The notes: generated from the sequence alone by a model not told the origin. A stretch of DNA of 64,000 nucleotides from Piscinibacter aquaticus (GCA_007994965.1 VOPW01000001.1:930001-994000), one strand, 5' to 3'; counted from the first letter of the stretch, positions 1-10,504 are shown. Program-made: numbers and translations.

Positions 1-62
1 GCGGGCAGGGCCAGCGCGGCGGCAGCGCCGATCAGCAGGCGGCGTTGGCGAAGAAGGTTCAT
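1..62 (-). CDS. 5' end of an exported protein (partial)
   Basis: Only the first 20 or so codons are inside the window. They read leftward from an ATG at 62 and begin MNLLRQRRLLIGAAAALALP, which is an N-terminal signal: a charged RQRR start followed by an Ala/Leu-rich hydrophobic stretch. The twin arginines make a Tat or lipoprotein signal possible, but the cleavage site lies outside the window. It is divergent from ftsK, with about 70 bases between the two starts. No function can be assigned from this fragment. Confidence 0.5.
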   Translation of the reverse strand, partial: MNLLRQRRLLIGAAAALALP

Positions 63-133
63 GCACCCATGCTAGCTGCCGCCCGCTGCGAGCGGATACA
101 AGACCCCGGGAGGCTTGGGAGACAATCCGCGCC

Positions 134-2499
134 ATGACGTTTCCCTCGGATCGCTGCGTGCCGACGGCGGCGCGCCGGCTTCTTCGTCGTCCTCGACCAC
201 CCGCTCGTCGCGGGCCGCCACTGCCCCGGTGGTGGTGCCGCGCTGGCGCGCCCGCCTCGGCCTGGGCATCGGCGCGGTGCTGTGGCTGCTCGCGCTGATC
301 GCGCTGGCCACGCACAGCGGCGCCGACCCGGCCTTCACCACCTCGGGCAGCGTCGAGCAGGCTTCCAACAAGGCCGGCGCGCTGGGCGCGCTGTTCTCCG
401 ACGGGCTGTACTTCCTCTTCGGCTTCTCCGCCTGGTGGCTGATGCTGGTGAGCCTGCGCGCCTGGCTCGGCGGTCTCGCGCGCGTGCTGCGCAGCGAGCA
501 GGCCCCGGCCGCGCCGGCCGACCCGCACGAGCCGCCGGCGTGGCTGTTCTGGGTCGGCATCGTCGTGCTGCTGGCGGCGAGCTGCGCGCTGGAGAACACC
601 CGCCTGTACCAGTTCGAGGCGCGAGTGGCCGGCGGCCATGCCGGCGGCGTGCTGGGCTACCTGCTCGGGCCGCTGAGCCAGAAGCTGCTCGGCTTTGCCG
701 GCTCGGGCGTGCTGTGGATCGCCGCGCTGGTGGCCGGCGTGTCGATGTCGCTGAAGTTCTCGTGGCTGCGCGTCGCCGAAGCCATCGGCACCGGGTTGGA
801 ATCGTTCCGCGAGAAGCGCGCCGAACGCATCGAGCGCGCCGAAGACATCCGCCTCGGCGAACGCGCGCTGCGCGAGCGCGAGGAGGTGGTCGAGGTCGAG
901 CACCAGCTGCACGACGAGCACATTCCCATCGTCATCGAGCCGCCGGTGCCCGAGCTGCCCAAGTCCACCCGCGTGGCCAAGGAGCGGCAGAAGCCGCTGT
1001 TCACCGACCTCGCCGACACCAAGCTGCCGCAGGTCGACCTGCTCGATGCGGCGCCGGGCCGCCAGGAGACCGTCTCTCCCGACACGCTGGAGATGACCTC
1101 GCGGCTGATCGAGAAGAAGCTGAAGGACTTCGGTGTCGAGGTGCGCGTGGTCGCGGCCTCGCCCGGCCCGGTGATCACGCGCTACGAGATCGAGCCGGCC
1201 ACCGGCGTGAAGGGCGCACAGATCGTCAACCTCGCCAAGGACCTGGCGCGTTCGCTGTCGCTGGTGAGCATCCGCGTCGTCGAGACGATTCCCGGCAAGA
1301 CGACGATGGCGCTGGAGCTGCCCAACGCCAAGCGGCAGATGATCCGGCTGTCGGAGATCCTCGGCTCGCAGGTCTATGCCGATGCGGCCTCGCAGCTGAC
1401 CATGGGCCTGGGCAAGGACATCGTCGGCAATGCCGTGGTGGCCGACCTCGGCAAGATGCCGCACTGCCTGGTGGCCGGCACCACCGGCTCGGGCAAATCG
1501 GTGGGCATCAACGCGATGATCCTCAGCGTGCTCTACAAGGCCGAGGCGCGCGACGTGCGCCTGATCCTGATCGATCCGAAGATGCTCGAGCTCAGCGTCT
1601 ACGAGGGCATCCCGCACCTGCTGGCGCCGGTGGTCACCGACATGAAGCAGGCGGCCAATGCGCTGAACTGGTGTGTCGGCGAGATGGAGCGGCGCTACAA
1701 GCTGCTGTCGACGATGCGCGTGCGCAACCTCGCCGGCTACAACAAGAAGATCGACGAGGCGGCCGAGAAGGGCGAGAAGATCCCCAACCCGTTCAGCCTC
1801 ACGCCCGAGCAGCCCGAGCCGCTGGAGCGGCTGCCGCACATCGTGGTGGTGATCGACGAACTCGCCGACCTGATGATGGTGGTGGGCAAGAAGATCGAGG
1901 AACTGATCGCGCGCCTGGCGCAGAAGGCGCGCGCCTCGGGCATCCACCTGATCCTGGCGACGCAGCGGCCCAGCGTCGACGTGATCACCGGCCTGATCAA
2001 GGCCAACATTCCGACGCGCCTGAGCTTTCAGGTGTCGAGCAAGATCGACAGCCGCACCATCCTCGACCAGATGGGCGCCGAGGCGCTGCTCGGCCAGGGC
2101 GACATGCTCTACCTCACGCCCGGCGGCGGCATCCCGGTGCGTGCACGGCGCCTTCGTGTCGGATGACGAGGTGCACCGCGTCGTCGAATACCTGAAGAGC
2201 CAGGGCGAGCCGAACTACATCGAGGGCATCCTCGAAGGCGGCACGCTCGATGGCGAGGGCGGCGACATCCTCGCCGGGGAGGGCGGCGGTGGCGGCGGCG
2301 AGAGCGATCCGATGTACGACCGGCGGTGGCGATCGTGCTGCAGCACAAGCGCGCCTCGATCTCGCTGGTGCAGCGCCACCTGCGCATCGGCTACAACCGC
2401 GCCGCGCGGCTGCTGGAACAAATGGAGAAATCCGGGCTCGTAAGTGCCATGTCCACCAACGGCAACCGGGACATCATCGCCCCGAACCGCGACGCATGA
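134..2499 (+). CDS. ftsK: DNA translocase FtsK (three frameshifts)
   Basis: Septum-located DNA pump that clears and aligns chromosome termini before division. About four N-terminal membrane segments (roughly residues 40-200) are followed by a charged linker, then the motor with Walker [11 protein letters not shown] (near base 1476), Walker [13 protein letters not shown] (near 1845) and the [10 protein letters not shown] signature. The C-terminal winged-helix gamma domain ends [11 protein letters not shown]. The frame breaks near 2140 (a GC pair missing in a CGCG run) and near 2320 (GACCGGCG where the family reads D-Q-A, GACCAGGCG). The ATG at 134 gives [12 protein letters not shown] only if one T is restored near 141; otherwise the frame opens from a TTG at 115. 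FtsK is essential or nearly so in most relatives, so the breaks are probably sequence errors. Its stop overlaps the lolA start (ATGA). Confidence 0.93.
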
Positions 2500-3104
2500 A
2501 GATTCGTTTCGCTGTGCTGCTGGCGCTGTGCGCCGCAGCGGCGTCGGCCCGGGCCGATGCGGTGGACACGCTGCGCGAGTTCGTGCGCGACGTGAAGAGC
2601 GGCAGCGCGCAGTTCACGCAGACCGTGACCTCGCCCGACGGCGCAAAGAAGAAGACCAGCAGCGGCAACTTCCTCTTCTCGCGGCCGAACCGCTTCCGCT
2701 TCGCCTACACCAAGCCCTTCGAGCAGGTGATCGTCGCCGACGGCCAGAAGGTCTGGATCTACGACGCCGATCTCAACCAGGTCAGCTCGCGCAAGCTGTC
2801 CGCCGCGATCGGCGCCACGCCGGCCGCCTTGCCGGCCGGCGGCAGCCCGAGAAGGACTTCGAACTCGCCGCTGCCTGCCGCCGAGGGCCTGGAGTGGGCG
2901 GCCGCAAAGCCCAAGGCCAAGGACGGCGCCTTCGATTCGCTGAAGGTTGGCTTTCGCGGCAAGGAACTCGCCGCGGTGGAGATCGTCGACAGCTTCGGCC
3001 AGCGCTCGCTGCTGCAGTTCAGCCAGTTCAAGCCGAATGCGCCGACGTCGGCCGATGCCTTCAGGTTCGTCGCGCCCAAGGGCGCGGATGTGATCGAACA
3101 GTAA
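2496..3104 (+). CDS. lolA: Outer-membrane lipoprotein carrier LolA
   Basis: Periplasmic chaperone that carries lipoproteins from LolCDE to LolB. A signal peptide ([20 protein letters not shown]) is followed by typical LolA sequence: [48 protein letters not shown] and a C-terminal [11 protein letters not shown]. Length, about 202 residues, matches the family. Between about 2848 and 2875 the frame is locally shifted and then restored: [17 protein letters not shown] replaces the expected [17 protein letters not shown] segment, which is present in another frame. These look like two compensating sequence errors. It overlaps the end of ftsK by four bases, so the two are probably co-transcribed, an order common in Burkholderiales. 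Confidence 0.9.
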   Translation: MKIRFAVLLALCAAAASARADAVDTLREFVRDVKSGSAQFTQTVTSPDGAKKKTSSGNFLFSRPNRFRFAYTKPFEQVIVADGQKVWIYDADLNQVSSRKLSAAIGATPAALPAGGSPRRTSNSPLPAAEGLEWAAAKPKAKDGAFDSLKVGFRGKELAAVEIVDSFGQRSLLQFSQFKPNAPTSADAFRFVAPKGADVIEQ

Positions 3105-3105
3105 G

Positions 3106-3170
3106 ACGGCCCCCAGTCGCTGCGCTCCTGCCCCCAAGGGGCGCCGCCCGGCTTGGGACGTCCCGGCGCC
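3106..3170. repeat. Intergenic GC-rich inverted-repeat element, copy 1
   Basis: Just after lolA lies a C-run/G-run element containing CCCCCAAGGGGCGCCGCC (within 3131-3150) and then the palindrome GGGACGTCCC near 3156-3165. A related element with the same CCCC..AAGGGGCGCCGCC core occurs in reverse orientation near 47865-47910. Such C/G-tract elements are common between Burkholderiales genes. It could act as a transcript end, but there is no T-run. Confidence 0.45.
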
Positions 3171-3181
3171 GGGCCATCCGC

Positions 3182-3868
3182 TCAGAACGAGTATTTGAAG
3201 CCGATCGTCCACAGCCGGACGCGCGGCGAATCGTTCTGCGTCGCATACGACGCATTCAGGCTGAGCTTGTCCGAAGCTGCCCAGCGCACGCCCAGGCCCA
3301 GCCATTCGTCGCTGCGGTCGTCGCCGTAGACCTCGCCCATCAGGTCGATGCCATTGCCGAGCGACTTCTCGATCGCGAGGTTCCAGGTCGTGCTGTTGGC
3401 CTTGGCGCTCTCGCTGCGCAGCCAGCCGAGGTTGGCGTGGCCCGTCCAGGAGGGCGCGATCTCGCGCGTGGCCGCCAGGTTGAGATAGCTGAGCTCGTGC
3501 TCGAACGAACCACCGCCCACCTTGGCGCCGGTCAGTCCCCAGGCCAGCGTCAGGCCCAGGCCATCGCCTTCGCGGCCGATGAGGCCGGTCTTGCCGCCGA
3601 GCAAGAGTCCTTCGCCGGTCATGCCGTCGCTGCGTGCACGGCTGTAGGCCAGTGCCAGTTGCGTCGTGCCGCCGATGCCGCAAGCGCCCTGCAGCGTCCA
3701 GCCTCGGGTGTCCGGCGTGCCGCTGGCGGAGAGCCGGGCGTGAAAGCCCTCGGCTTCGCATTGGCCGCGGCCGAGCACGTCGGCATCTTCGGTCGCCAGC
3801 GGTCGGCCGGCGTGGGCAGCGCCGGCGAGCGTGAGCAAGGCGGCGGCGAGGGCGAGCGGGTGGTTCAT
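3182..3868 (-). CDS. Putative outer-membrane beta-barrel protein, function unknown
   Basis: A 228-residue exported protein with a clear signal peptide (MNHPLALAAALLTLAGAAHA) from the ATG at 3868. The mature part is a run of alternating polar/hydrophobic strands: GGTTQLALAYSRARSD, GLGLTLAWGLTGAKVGGG, HELSYLNLAATREI, LSLNASYATQN. It ends in VRLWTIGFKYSF, a C-terminal phenylalanine typical of outer-membrane barrels recognised by BamA. I do not recognise a named family. It is read convergently with lolA and faces away from rarA. An in-frame upstream extension to 3979 has no signal-like character, so the internal start is preferred. Confidence 0.7.
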   Translation of the reverse strand: MNHPLALAAALLTLAGAAHAGRPLATEDADVLGRGQCEAEGFHARLSASGTPDTRGWTLQGACGIGGTTQLALAYSRARSDGMTGEGLLLGGKTGLIGREGDGLGLTLAWGLTGAKVGGGSFEHELSYLNLAATREIAPSWTGHANLGWLRSESAKANSTTWNLAIEKSLGNGIDLMGEVYGDDRSDEWLGLGVRWAASDKLSLNASYATQNDSPRVRLWTIGFKYSF

Positions 3869-3893
3869 CGATGCGCTTCCGTTGGGGGTGTGG

Positions 3894-4241
3894 TCAGAAG
3901 GGTTCCCAGTCGTGGGGTCCCGGCGTCGCGGGAGTATCGGCTCGACCCGAGGACGGCCGCTCCGGCAGCCGCGCGACATTGGTCGCCCGCTGCGGTCCGC
4001 GGCGTTCCTGGCCGTGCCATGGGGCGCCGCCCGATTCTGGCGCGGCCGGCGCGAGCACGGCCGCCACGCGCGAGACCTGCAGTCGCAAGTGCAGCGACGC
4101 GCGGCGTGCGCGTTCGCGCTCGTGCGCCGCGTCGGTGGTGGCGGCCAGCCAGCGCTCGAGCTCGGGCTCCAGCGACGCCAGCTCGGCGGCCAGGGACTCC
4201 AGTCGGGCGATCGCGTCGGGGGCGGGCAACGGTCGATTCAT
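3894..4241 (-). CDS. Small hypothetical protein
   Basis: A 115-residue open frame starting MNRPLPAPDAIARL. Residues 8-60 are rich in Leu, Glu, Ala and Arg in a heptad-like pattern (LESLAAELASLEPELERWLAATTD), suggesting a short coiled coil. The rest is Pro/Arg/Gly-rich and probably disordered. No signal peptide or known domain is seen. It lies immediately upstream of the barrel gene on the same strand, 25 bases away, so the two could share a transcript. Existence rests on coding bias and position only. Confidence 0.45.
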   Translation of the reverse strand: MNRPLPAPDAIARLESLAAELASLEPELERWLAATTDAAHERERARRASLHLRLQVSRVAAVLAPAAPESGGAPWHGQERRGPQRATNVARLPERPSSGRADTPATPGPHDWEPF

Positions 4242-4309
4242 CGCGGGGTTCTCGGGTCTCGTCCAGGGCTTCGTCATCTCGGGACAGAACTTGAGCCCGG
4301 AGCGGCTGC

Positions 4310-4315
4310 GACAAT
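4310..4315 (+). promoter_or_regulatory. Possible -10 box of rarA
   Basis: GACAAT lies seven bases before the rarA ATG (4322). If used as a -10 element, transcription would begin at or next to the start codon, giving a leaderless message. No convincing -35 box at 16-18 bp spacing is seen. Confidence 0.3.
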
Positions 4316-4321
4316 CGCACG

Positions 4322-5659
4322 ATGTCCACGCTCGAACTGCCGCTGGAGGATGCGACGCCCGAGCCCGGCGGGCCCGCCGCGGCCGCTGGCGCGCCGCTGG
4401 CCGAGCGGCTGCGCCCGCGCTCGCTGGCCGAGGTGATCGGCCAGCGGCACTTGCTCGGGCCGGGCAAGCCGCTGCGCGTGGCCTTCGAATCGGGCCGGCT
4501 GCACTCGATGATCCTGTGGGGCCCGCCGGGCGTGGGCAAGACCACGCTGGCGCGGCTGGTGGCCGGCGCCTTCGACGCGCAGTTCATCGCCATCTCGGCC
4601 GTTCTCGGTGGCGTGAAGGAGATCCGCGAGGCGGTCGAGCGCGCGCAGGCCGTGCAGGCGCAGGGCCGGCGCACGGTGGTCTTCGTCGACGAGGTGCACC
4701 GCTTCAACAAGAGCCAGCAGGACGCCTTCCTGCCGCACGTCGAGTCGGGCCTGTTCACCTTCATCGGTGCGACCACCGAGAACCCGTCGTTCGAGGTGAA
4801 TTCGGCACTGCTCTCGCGCGCCACGGTGCATGTGCTCAAGAGCCTGACCGACGATGACATGCGCGCGCTGATCGAGCGCGGTCGCGCGCTGCTGAACGCG
4901 CCGCCGCTGAGCGACGCGGCGGCCACGCGGCTGATCGGCTACGCCGATGGCGATGCGCGCCGGCTGCTCAATGCCTACGACAACCTCGTCGCGATGCTCG
5001 GCCCGGTCGAGCAGATCGACGAGACGATGCTGGAGAAGTCGCTCGGCGAACAGCTGCGCCGCTATGACAAAGGCGGCGAGCAGTTCTACGACACCATCTC
5101 GGCGCTGCACAAGGCGGTGCGCGGCAGCGACCCGGATGCCGCGCTGTACTGGTTCGTGCGCATGCTCGACGGCGGCGTCGATCCGCGCTACGCGGCGCGG
5201 CGGCTGGTCCGCATGGCCAGCGAGGACATCGGCCTGGCCGACCCGCGTGCGCTGCGCCTCGCGCTCGACGCCGCCGAGACCTACGAGCGCCTCGGCTCGC
5301 CCGAGGGCGAGCTGACGCTGGCGCAGGCGGTGGTCTACCTCGCGGTGGCCCCGAAGAGCAACGCCGTCTACACCGCCTACAAGGCAGCGCGTGCCTTCGT
5401 GGCCGCCGACGGCACGCGGGCGGTGCCGCTGCACCTGCGCAATGCGCCCACCAAGCTGATGAAGAGCCTCGACTACGGCCGCGGCTACCGCTACGCCCAC
5501 GACGAGGAGGGCGGCTTTGCTGCCGGCGAGAGCTACTGGCCGGACGACATCACGCCACCGAGCTTCTACGAGCCGGTGGCGCGCGGGCTGGAGATCCGCA
5601 TCGGGGAGAAGCTGGAGGAATTGCGCCGTTTGAACGACGAGGCGAAGAATCGTCGGTGA
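4322..5659 (+). CDS. rarA: Replication-associated recombination protein RarA (MgsA)
   Basis: AAA+ clamp-loader-like ATPase of 445 residues that acts at stalled replication forks. Walker A GPPGVGKTT is at residues 67-75, Walker B VVFVDEVHRF near 119-128 (DE at 123-124), and the sensor region reads GATTENPSFEVN. The RarA-specific C-terminal tetramerisation domain is present: KAVRGSDPDAALYWFVRML, RRLVRMASEDIGLADP, AVVYLAVAPKSNAVYTAY, KSLDYGRGYRYAHD. This is one of the few long genes here without a frame break. The ATG at 4322 directly precedes the family N-terminus. Confidence 0.96.
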   Translation: MSTLELPLEDATPEPGGPAAAAGAPLAERLRPRSLAEVIGQRHLLGPGKPLRVAFESGRLHSMILWGPPGVGKTTLARLVAGAFDAQFIAISAVLGGVKEIREAVERAQAVQAQGRRTVVFVDEVHRFNKSQQDAFLPHVESGLFTFIGATTENPSFEVNSALLSRATVHVLKSLTDDDMRALIERGRALLNAPPLSDAAATRLIGYADGDARRLLNAYDNLVAMLGPVEQIDETMLEKSLGEQLRRYDKGGEQFYDTISALHKAVRGSDPDAALYWFVRMLDGGVDPRYAARRLVRMASEDIGLADPRALRLALDAAETYERLGSPEGELTLAQAVVYLAVAPKSNAVYTAYKAARAFVAADGTRAVPLHLRNAPTKLMKSLDYGRGYRYAHDEEGGFAAGESYWPDDITPPSFYEPVARGLEIRIGEKLEELRRLNDEAKNRR

Positions 5660-5732
5660 AGCGCCGGCATGACCTTATGTTCAACCGGCATGCTTGCGGA
5701 AACTCCGTACGATCTGCCCAGACCCTGGCGCC

Positions 5733-5738
5733 TAGAAT
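5733..5738 (+). promoter_or_regulatory. Possible -10 box ahead of the liv leader
   Basis: TAGAAT lies 74 bases after the rarA stop and about 160 bases before livH. The same hexamer precedes other starts in the window (30645 and 54135). If it is the liv promoter, the hairpin at 5775-5804 would lie in the 5' leader. No clear -35 box. Confidence 0.3.
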
Positions 5739-5774
5739 GCGCCCCCAACGCCGAACCCTTAGGTGGAAGCCACG

Positions 5775-5804
5775 GCCCGCTGCAGACCCTGCGGCGGGCT
5801 TTTT
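5775..5804 (+). terminator. Intrinsic terminator hairpin between rarA and livH
   Basis: An 11-bp stem (GCCCGCTGCAG at 5775-5785 with CTGCGGCGGGC at 5789-5799, one G-T pair) closes on a three-base ACC loop and is followed by TTTTT (5800-5804). It is a textbook Rho-independent terminator on the plus strand. It may end the rarA transcript or, given the TAGAAT box between it and rarA, attenuate the liv operon. Confidence 0.8.
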
Positions 5805-5901
5805 GCTAATAGAGTGAAAGCGCCCGGGTGGTGCGCACCGCCCGCCGAGGCCGCCGCCTCGACAAAGGTGGCCCGATCGACAAAGGCAGGAGATTCCCTC
5901 G

Positions 5902-6825
5902 ATGGAGACTTTCATCCAGCAGATCATCAACGGTCTGGTGCTCGGCAGCATGTATGCGCTGGTGGCACTGGGCTACACGATGGTCTACGGCATCATCAAC
6001 CTGATCAACTTCGCCCACGGCGAGGTGTTGATGGTCGGGGCCCTGACGAGCTGGACCATCGTCACGGTGCTGGCCGGCTCCGGCCTGCCGGGCTGGGCCC
6101 TGCTGCTGATCTCCCTCGTGGCCGCGATCATCGTCTGCTCGCTGCTGAACTTCACGATCGAGAAGGTCGCCTACCGGCCGCTGCGCAACGCACCGCGACT
6201 GGCGCCGCTGATCACCGCGATGGGCATGAGCCTCTTGCTGCAGACGCTGGCGATGATCATCTGGAAGCCGACGATCAAGAGCTACCCGATCCTGCTGCCC
6301 ACCGAGCCGATCAACGTGTTCGGCGCGGTGATCAACACGGTGCAGATCATCATCCTGGTCACCACCGCCGTGGTGCTCGCCGGCCTGATGTACCTCGTCA
6401 ACTACACCAAGCTCGGCCGCGCGATGCGCGCCACCGCCGAGAACCCGCGCGTGGCCGGCCTGATGGGCGTGCGCCCCGACATGGTGATCTCGGCCACCTT
6501 CATCATCGGCGCGGCGCTGGCCGCGATCGCCGGCGTGATGTGGGCGGCGAATTACGGATCGGCCTCGCACACGATGGGCTTCCTGCCGGGCCTGAAGGCC
6601 TTCACGGCCGCGGTGTTCGGCGGCATCGGCAACCTCGCCGGCGCGATGGTCGGCGGCGTGGCGCTGGGCATCATCGAGGCGCTGGGCGCGGGCTACATCG
6701 GTGCACTCACCGGTGGCGTGCTGGGCAGTCACTACCAGGACATCTTCGCCTTCATCGTGCTGATTCTCGTGCTGACGCTGCGGCCCTCGGGCCTGCTCGG
6801 CGAGCGCGTGGCAGACCGGGCCTGA
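5902..6825 (+). CDS. livH: Branched-chain amino-acid ABC transporter permease LivH
   Basis: Inner-membrane permease of 307 residues, one half of the LivHM channel importing Leu/Ile/Val or related amino acids. It starts METFIQQIINGLVLGSMYAL and has the family motifs GYTMVYGIINLINFAHGE, RAMRATAENPRVAGLMGV (the loop that contacts the ATPases) and GLKAFTAAVFGGIGNLAGAM. About eight to nine hydrophobic segments are visible. First gene of the livHMGF set; livM follows after 15 bases with a ribosome site (GGGAGCAC). Intact frame. Confidence 0.95.
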   Translation: METFIQQIINGLVLGSMYALVALGYTMVYGIINLINFAHGEVLMVGALTSWTIVTVLAGSGLPGWALLLISLVAAIIVCSLLNFTIEKVAYRPLRNAPRLAPLITAMGMSLLLQTLAMIIWKPTIKSYPILLPTEPINVFGAVINTVQIIILVTTAVVLAGLMYLVNYTKLGRAMRATAENPRVAGLMGVRPDMVISATFIIGAALAAIAGVMWAANYGSASHTMGFLPGLKAFTAAVFGGIGNLAGAMVGGVALGIIEALGAGYIGALTGGVLGSHYQDIFAFIVLILVLTLRPSGLLGERVADRA

Positions 6826-6840
6826 TTCGGGAGCACTGAC

Positions 6841-7926
<1,086 letters not shown>

Positions 7927-7936
7927 GGAGCACGAG

Positions 7937-8713
7937 ATGAGCGAAGTCGTCCTCAAGGTGGCCGGTGTCTCCAAGCGCTTCGGCGGGCTGCAGGCGCTGT
8001 CCGACGTCGGCATCACCATCACGAAGGGCCGTGTCTATGGCCTGATCGGGCCGAACGGTGCCGGCAAGACCACCTTCTTCAACGTCATCACCGGCCTGTA
8101 TACGCCCGACTCGGGCAGCTTCGAACTCGGCGGCGCGCCCTACAAGCCCACCGCGGTGCACGAGGTGGCCAAGGCGGGCATCGCGCGCACCTTCCAGAAC
8201 ATCCGGCTGTTCGCCGAGATGACGGCGCTGGAGAACGTGATGGTCGGCCGCCACGTGCGCAGCCAGTCGGGGCTGGTCGGCGCGGTGTTCCGCACCGGCA
8301 GCTTCAAGGCCGAGGAGAAGGCGATCGCCGAGCGCGCGCAGGAACTGCTCGACTACGTGGGCATCGGCAAATACGCCGAGTTCAAGGCACGCACGCTGAG
8401 CTACGGCGACCAGCGGCGCCTGGAGATCGCCCGCGCGCTGGCGACCGACCCGAAGCTGATCGCGCTCGACGAACCGGCCGCGGGCATGAACGCCACCGAG
8501 AAGGTGGTGCTGCGCGAGCTGATCGACCGCATTCGCAACGACGGCCGCACCATCCTGCTGATCGAGCACGACGTGAAGCTGGTGATGGGCCTGTGCGACC
8601 GCGTGACCGTGCTCGACTACGGCAAGCAGATCGCCGAAGGCACGCCGGGCGACGTGCAGAAGAACGAGAAGGTGATCGAGGCCTACCTCGGCGCCGGACA
8701 CAAGGCGCATTGA
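7937..8713 (+). CDS. livG: Branched-chain amino-acid ABC transporter ATPase LivG
   Basis: Cytoplasmic ATPase of 258 residues. Walker A GPNGAGKTT (about residues 36-44), signature LSYGDQRRLEIARAL (about 154-168), Walker B LIALDEPAAG and the switch His in LLIEHDVKLVM. The extended loop between Walker A and signature (ARTFQNIRLFAEMTALENVMVG) is typical of LivG. The ATG at 7937 follows GAGGAGCACGAG, a good ribosome site. Pairs with LivF as a heterodimer on LivHM. Intact. Confidence 0.95.
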   Translation: MSEVVLKVAGVSKRFGGLQALSDVGITITKGRVYGLIGPNGAGKTTFFNVITGLYTPDSGSFELGGAPYKPTAVHEVAKAGIARTFQNIRLFAEMTALENVMVGRHVRSQSGLVGAVFRTGSFKAEEKAIAERAQELLDYVGIGKYAEFKARTLSYGDQRRLEIARALATDPKLIALDEPAAGMNATEKVVLRELIDRIRNDGRTILLIEHDVKLVMGLCDRVTVLDYGKQIAEGTPGDVQKNEKVIEAYLGAGHKAH

Positions 8714-8724
8714 GAGGGCAGGAC

Positions 8725-9438
8725 ATGGCAAACACGTTGCTCGAGGTCAGCGGCCTGAAGGTGGCCTACGGCGGCATCCAGGCCGTCAAGGGCGTGTCGT
8801 TCGAGGTGCAGGAGGGCGAACTCGTCAGCCTGATCGGCGCCAACGGCGCCGGCAAGACGACCACGCTGAAGGCCGTCACCGGCCTGCAGCCGGTGGCTGC
8901 CGGCGAGATCAAGTTCATGGGCCGCAGCATCAAGGGGCAGGGCGCCTGGGATCTGGTCAAGCAGGGCCTGGTGATGGTGCCGGAGGGCCGCGGCACCTTC
9001 ACGCGCATGACGATCACCGAGAACCTGCAGATGGGCGCCTTCATCCGCAACGACAGCGAGATCGAGGCGGACATCGAGAAGGTCTTCACCATCTTCCCGC
9101 GCCTGAAGGAGCGCCGCAACCAGCTGGCGGGCACGATGTCCGGCGGCGAGCAGCAGATGCTGGCGATGGGCCGCGCGCTGATGGCCCGCCCGAAGGTGCT
9201 GCTGCTCGACGAACCGTCGATGGGCCTGTCGCCGATCATGGTCGACAAGATCTTCGAGGTGGTGGCCGACATCCACGGCCGCGGCACGACCATCCTGCTG
9301 GTCGAGCAGAACGCCAGCCGCGCGCTCGGCCTGGCCAATCGCGGCTACGTGATGGATTCCGGCGAGGTCACGATGACCGGCGAGGCCCGTGCGCTGCTGG
9401 CCGACCCGAAGGTGAGGGCGGCCTACCTCGGCGAATGA
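8725..9438 (+). CDS. livF: Branched-chain amino-acid ABC transporter ATPase LivF
   Basis: Second ATPase of the importer, 237 residues, beginning MANTLLEVSGLKVAYGGI. Walker A GANGAGKTTT, the LivF-typical MVPEGRGTFTRMTITENL, signature MSGGEQQMLAMGRAL, Walker B VLLLDEPSMGLSP and switch His region LLVEQNA. The ATG at 8725 follows AGAGGGCAGGAC. The operon carries no binding protein of its own; a candidate lies 1.1 kb downstream. Intact. Confidence 0.95.
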   Translation: MANTLLEVSGLKVAYGGIQAVKGVSFEVQEGELVSLIGANGAGKTTTLKAVTGLQPVAAGEIKFMGRSIKGQGAWDLVKQGLVMVPEGRGTFTRMTITENLQMGAFIRNDSEIEADIEKVFTIFPRLKERRNQLAGTMSGGEQQMLAMGRALMARPKVLLLDEPSMGLSPIMVDKIFEVVADIHGRGTTILLVEQNASRALGLANRGYVMDSGEVTMTGEARALLADPKVRAAYLGE

Positions 9439-9538
9439 GCGTATTTCTCCTCGGAACGCACCCAAAGGGGGTGTGTGTCGGGGCTTGACCGCTGCCTATA
9501 CTGCGGCCCGCCAGGAACCGATCACCAGGGAGAAAACC

Positions 9539-10438
9539 TTGCTTCACACCACCCGTTCGTTCACCGTTCTCGCCGCTGCTGCCGTTGCGGCGCTGCTGTC
9601 CGGCTGCATGGCCACCGCGCCGACGGTGGGAGGAGGCGACAAGGGCACCGTCACCGGCGCGGCCGGCGGCGCGCAGGCCGAGAAGAACAACTCGCAACTC
9701 GAGAAGTGCACCGAGTCGCTGGGCACGCTGGCGATGCAGGAGGACACCAACTCCCCCTGGTACTACAGCCTGCGCGACTACCAGCTCGGCTCCACGCTGC
9801 CGGTGCTGCGCCTGATGGTCCAGCAGAGCAACTGCTTCGTCATCGTCGAGCGCGGCCGCGCGATGAACAACATGATGACCGAGCGCAACCTGCAGGCCAG
9901 CGGCGAGATGCGCGACAACAGCAACTTCGGCAAGGGCCAGATGGTCGCGGCCGACTACACCATGAGCCCGAGCATCCAGTTCGCGCAGAAGACCGGCGGT
10001 GCCGCCGCCGGCGTGCTGACGCGCGCCTTCGGCGGCCTGGGCGCGCTGGCGGGCGGCATGAGCGCCAACGAGGCGTCGACCACGCTGCTGCTGATCGACA
10101 ACCGCTCGGGCGTGCAGATCTCGGCGGCCGAGGGCACCTCGAAGAACTACGACTTCAACCTGTTCGGCGGCTTCTTCGGCGGCTTTGCCGGTGCCGGCGG
10201 CGGCTACTCCAACACGCCGCAGGGCAAGGTGGTGGTGGCGGCCTTCGCCGACTCGTACAACCAGATGGTCAAGGCGCTGCGCAACTACAAGGCCCAGACC
10301 GTCAAGGGTGGCCTGGGCACCGGTGGCCGCCTCGGCGTGGACGGCGGCACGACGCCGGCCTCGCAGGAAGCCACGCAGCCCGCGGCCAAGCCGGCGCCGA
10401 CCAAGCCGGCCACGCAGCCGAAGAAGAAGCAGCAGTGA
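9539..10438 (+). CDS. CsgG/HfaB-family outer-membrane lipoprotein
   Basis: A 299-residue lipoprotein read from a TTG at 9539 (ribosome site AGGGAGA just upstream). The signal ends in the lipobox LLSGC near residue 23. The body resembles the CsgG domain: LRLMVQQSNCFVIVERGRAMNNMMTER, then the strand ADYTMSPSIQFAQK and LLLIDNRSGVQISAAEG. CsgG proper forms the curli secretion pore; this branch lacks adjacent curli genes, so its cargo is unknown. The tail (about 275-299) is a Lys/Pro/Ala/Gln-rich region ending in a KKKQQ cluster. It sits between livF and a binding protein, same strand. Family call from remembered motifs. Confidence 0.75.
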   Translation: MLHTTRSFTVLAAAAVAALLSGCMATAPTVGGGDKGTVTGAAGGAQAEKNNSQLEKCTESLGTLAMQEDTNSPWYYSLRDYQLGSTLPVLRLMVQQSNCFVIVERGRAMNNMMTERNLQASGEMRDNSNFGKGQMVAADYTMSPSIQFAQKTGGAAAGVLTRAFGGLGALAGGMSANEASTTLLLIDNRSGVQISAAEGTSKNYDFNLFGGFFGGFAGAGGGYSNTPQGKVVVAAFADSYNQMVKALRNYKAQTVKGGLGTGGRLGVDGGTTPASQEATQPAAKPAPTKPATQPKKKQQ

Positions 10439-10504
10439 GGCTGCGGCGCCGGCACAACGCCGGCGCGTGACGAATCGGCGCTTTGCGGCGTCGAGTCCAC
10501 CCAC

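Noticed and set aside
9485..9502. TTGACC followed by TATACT before the CsgG-like gene as a sigma-70 promoter.
   Set aside because: The spacing is only six bases; the two hexamers cannot work together, though TATACT alone might be a -10 box.
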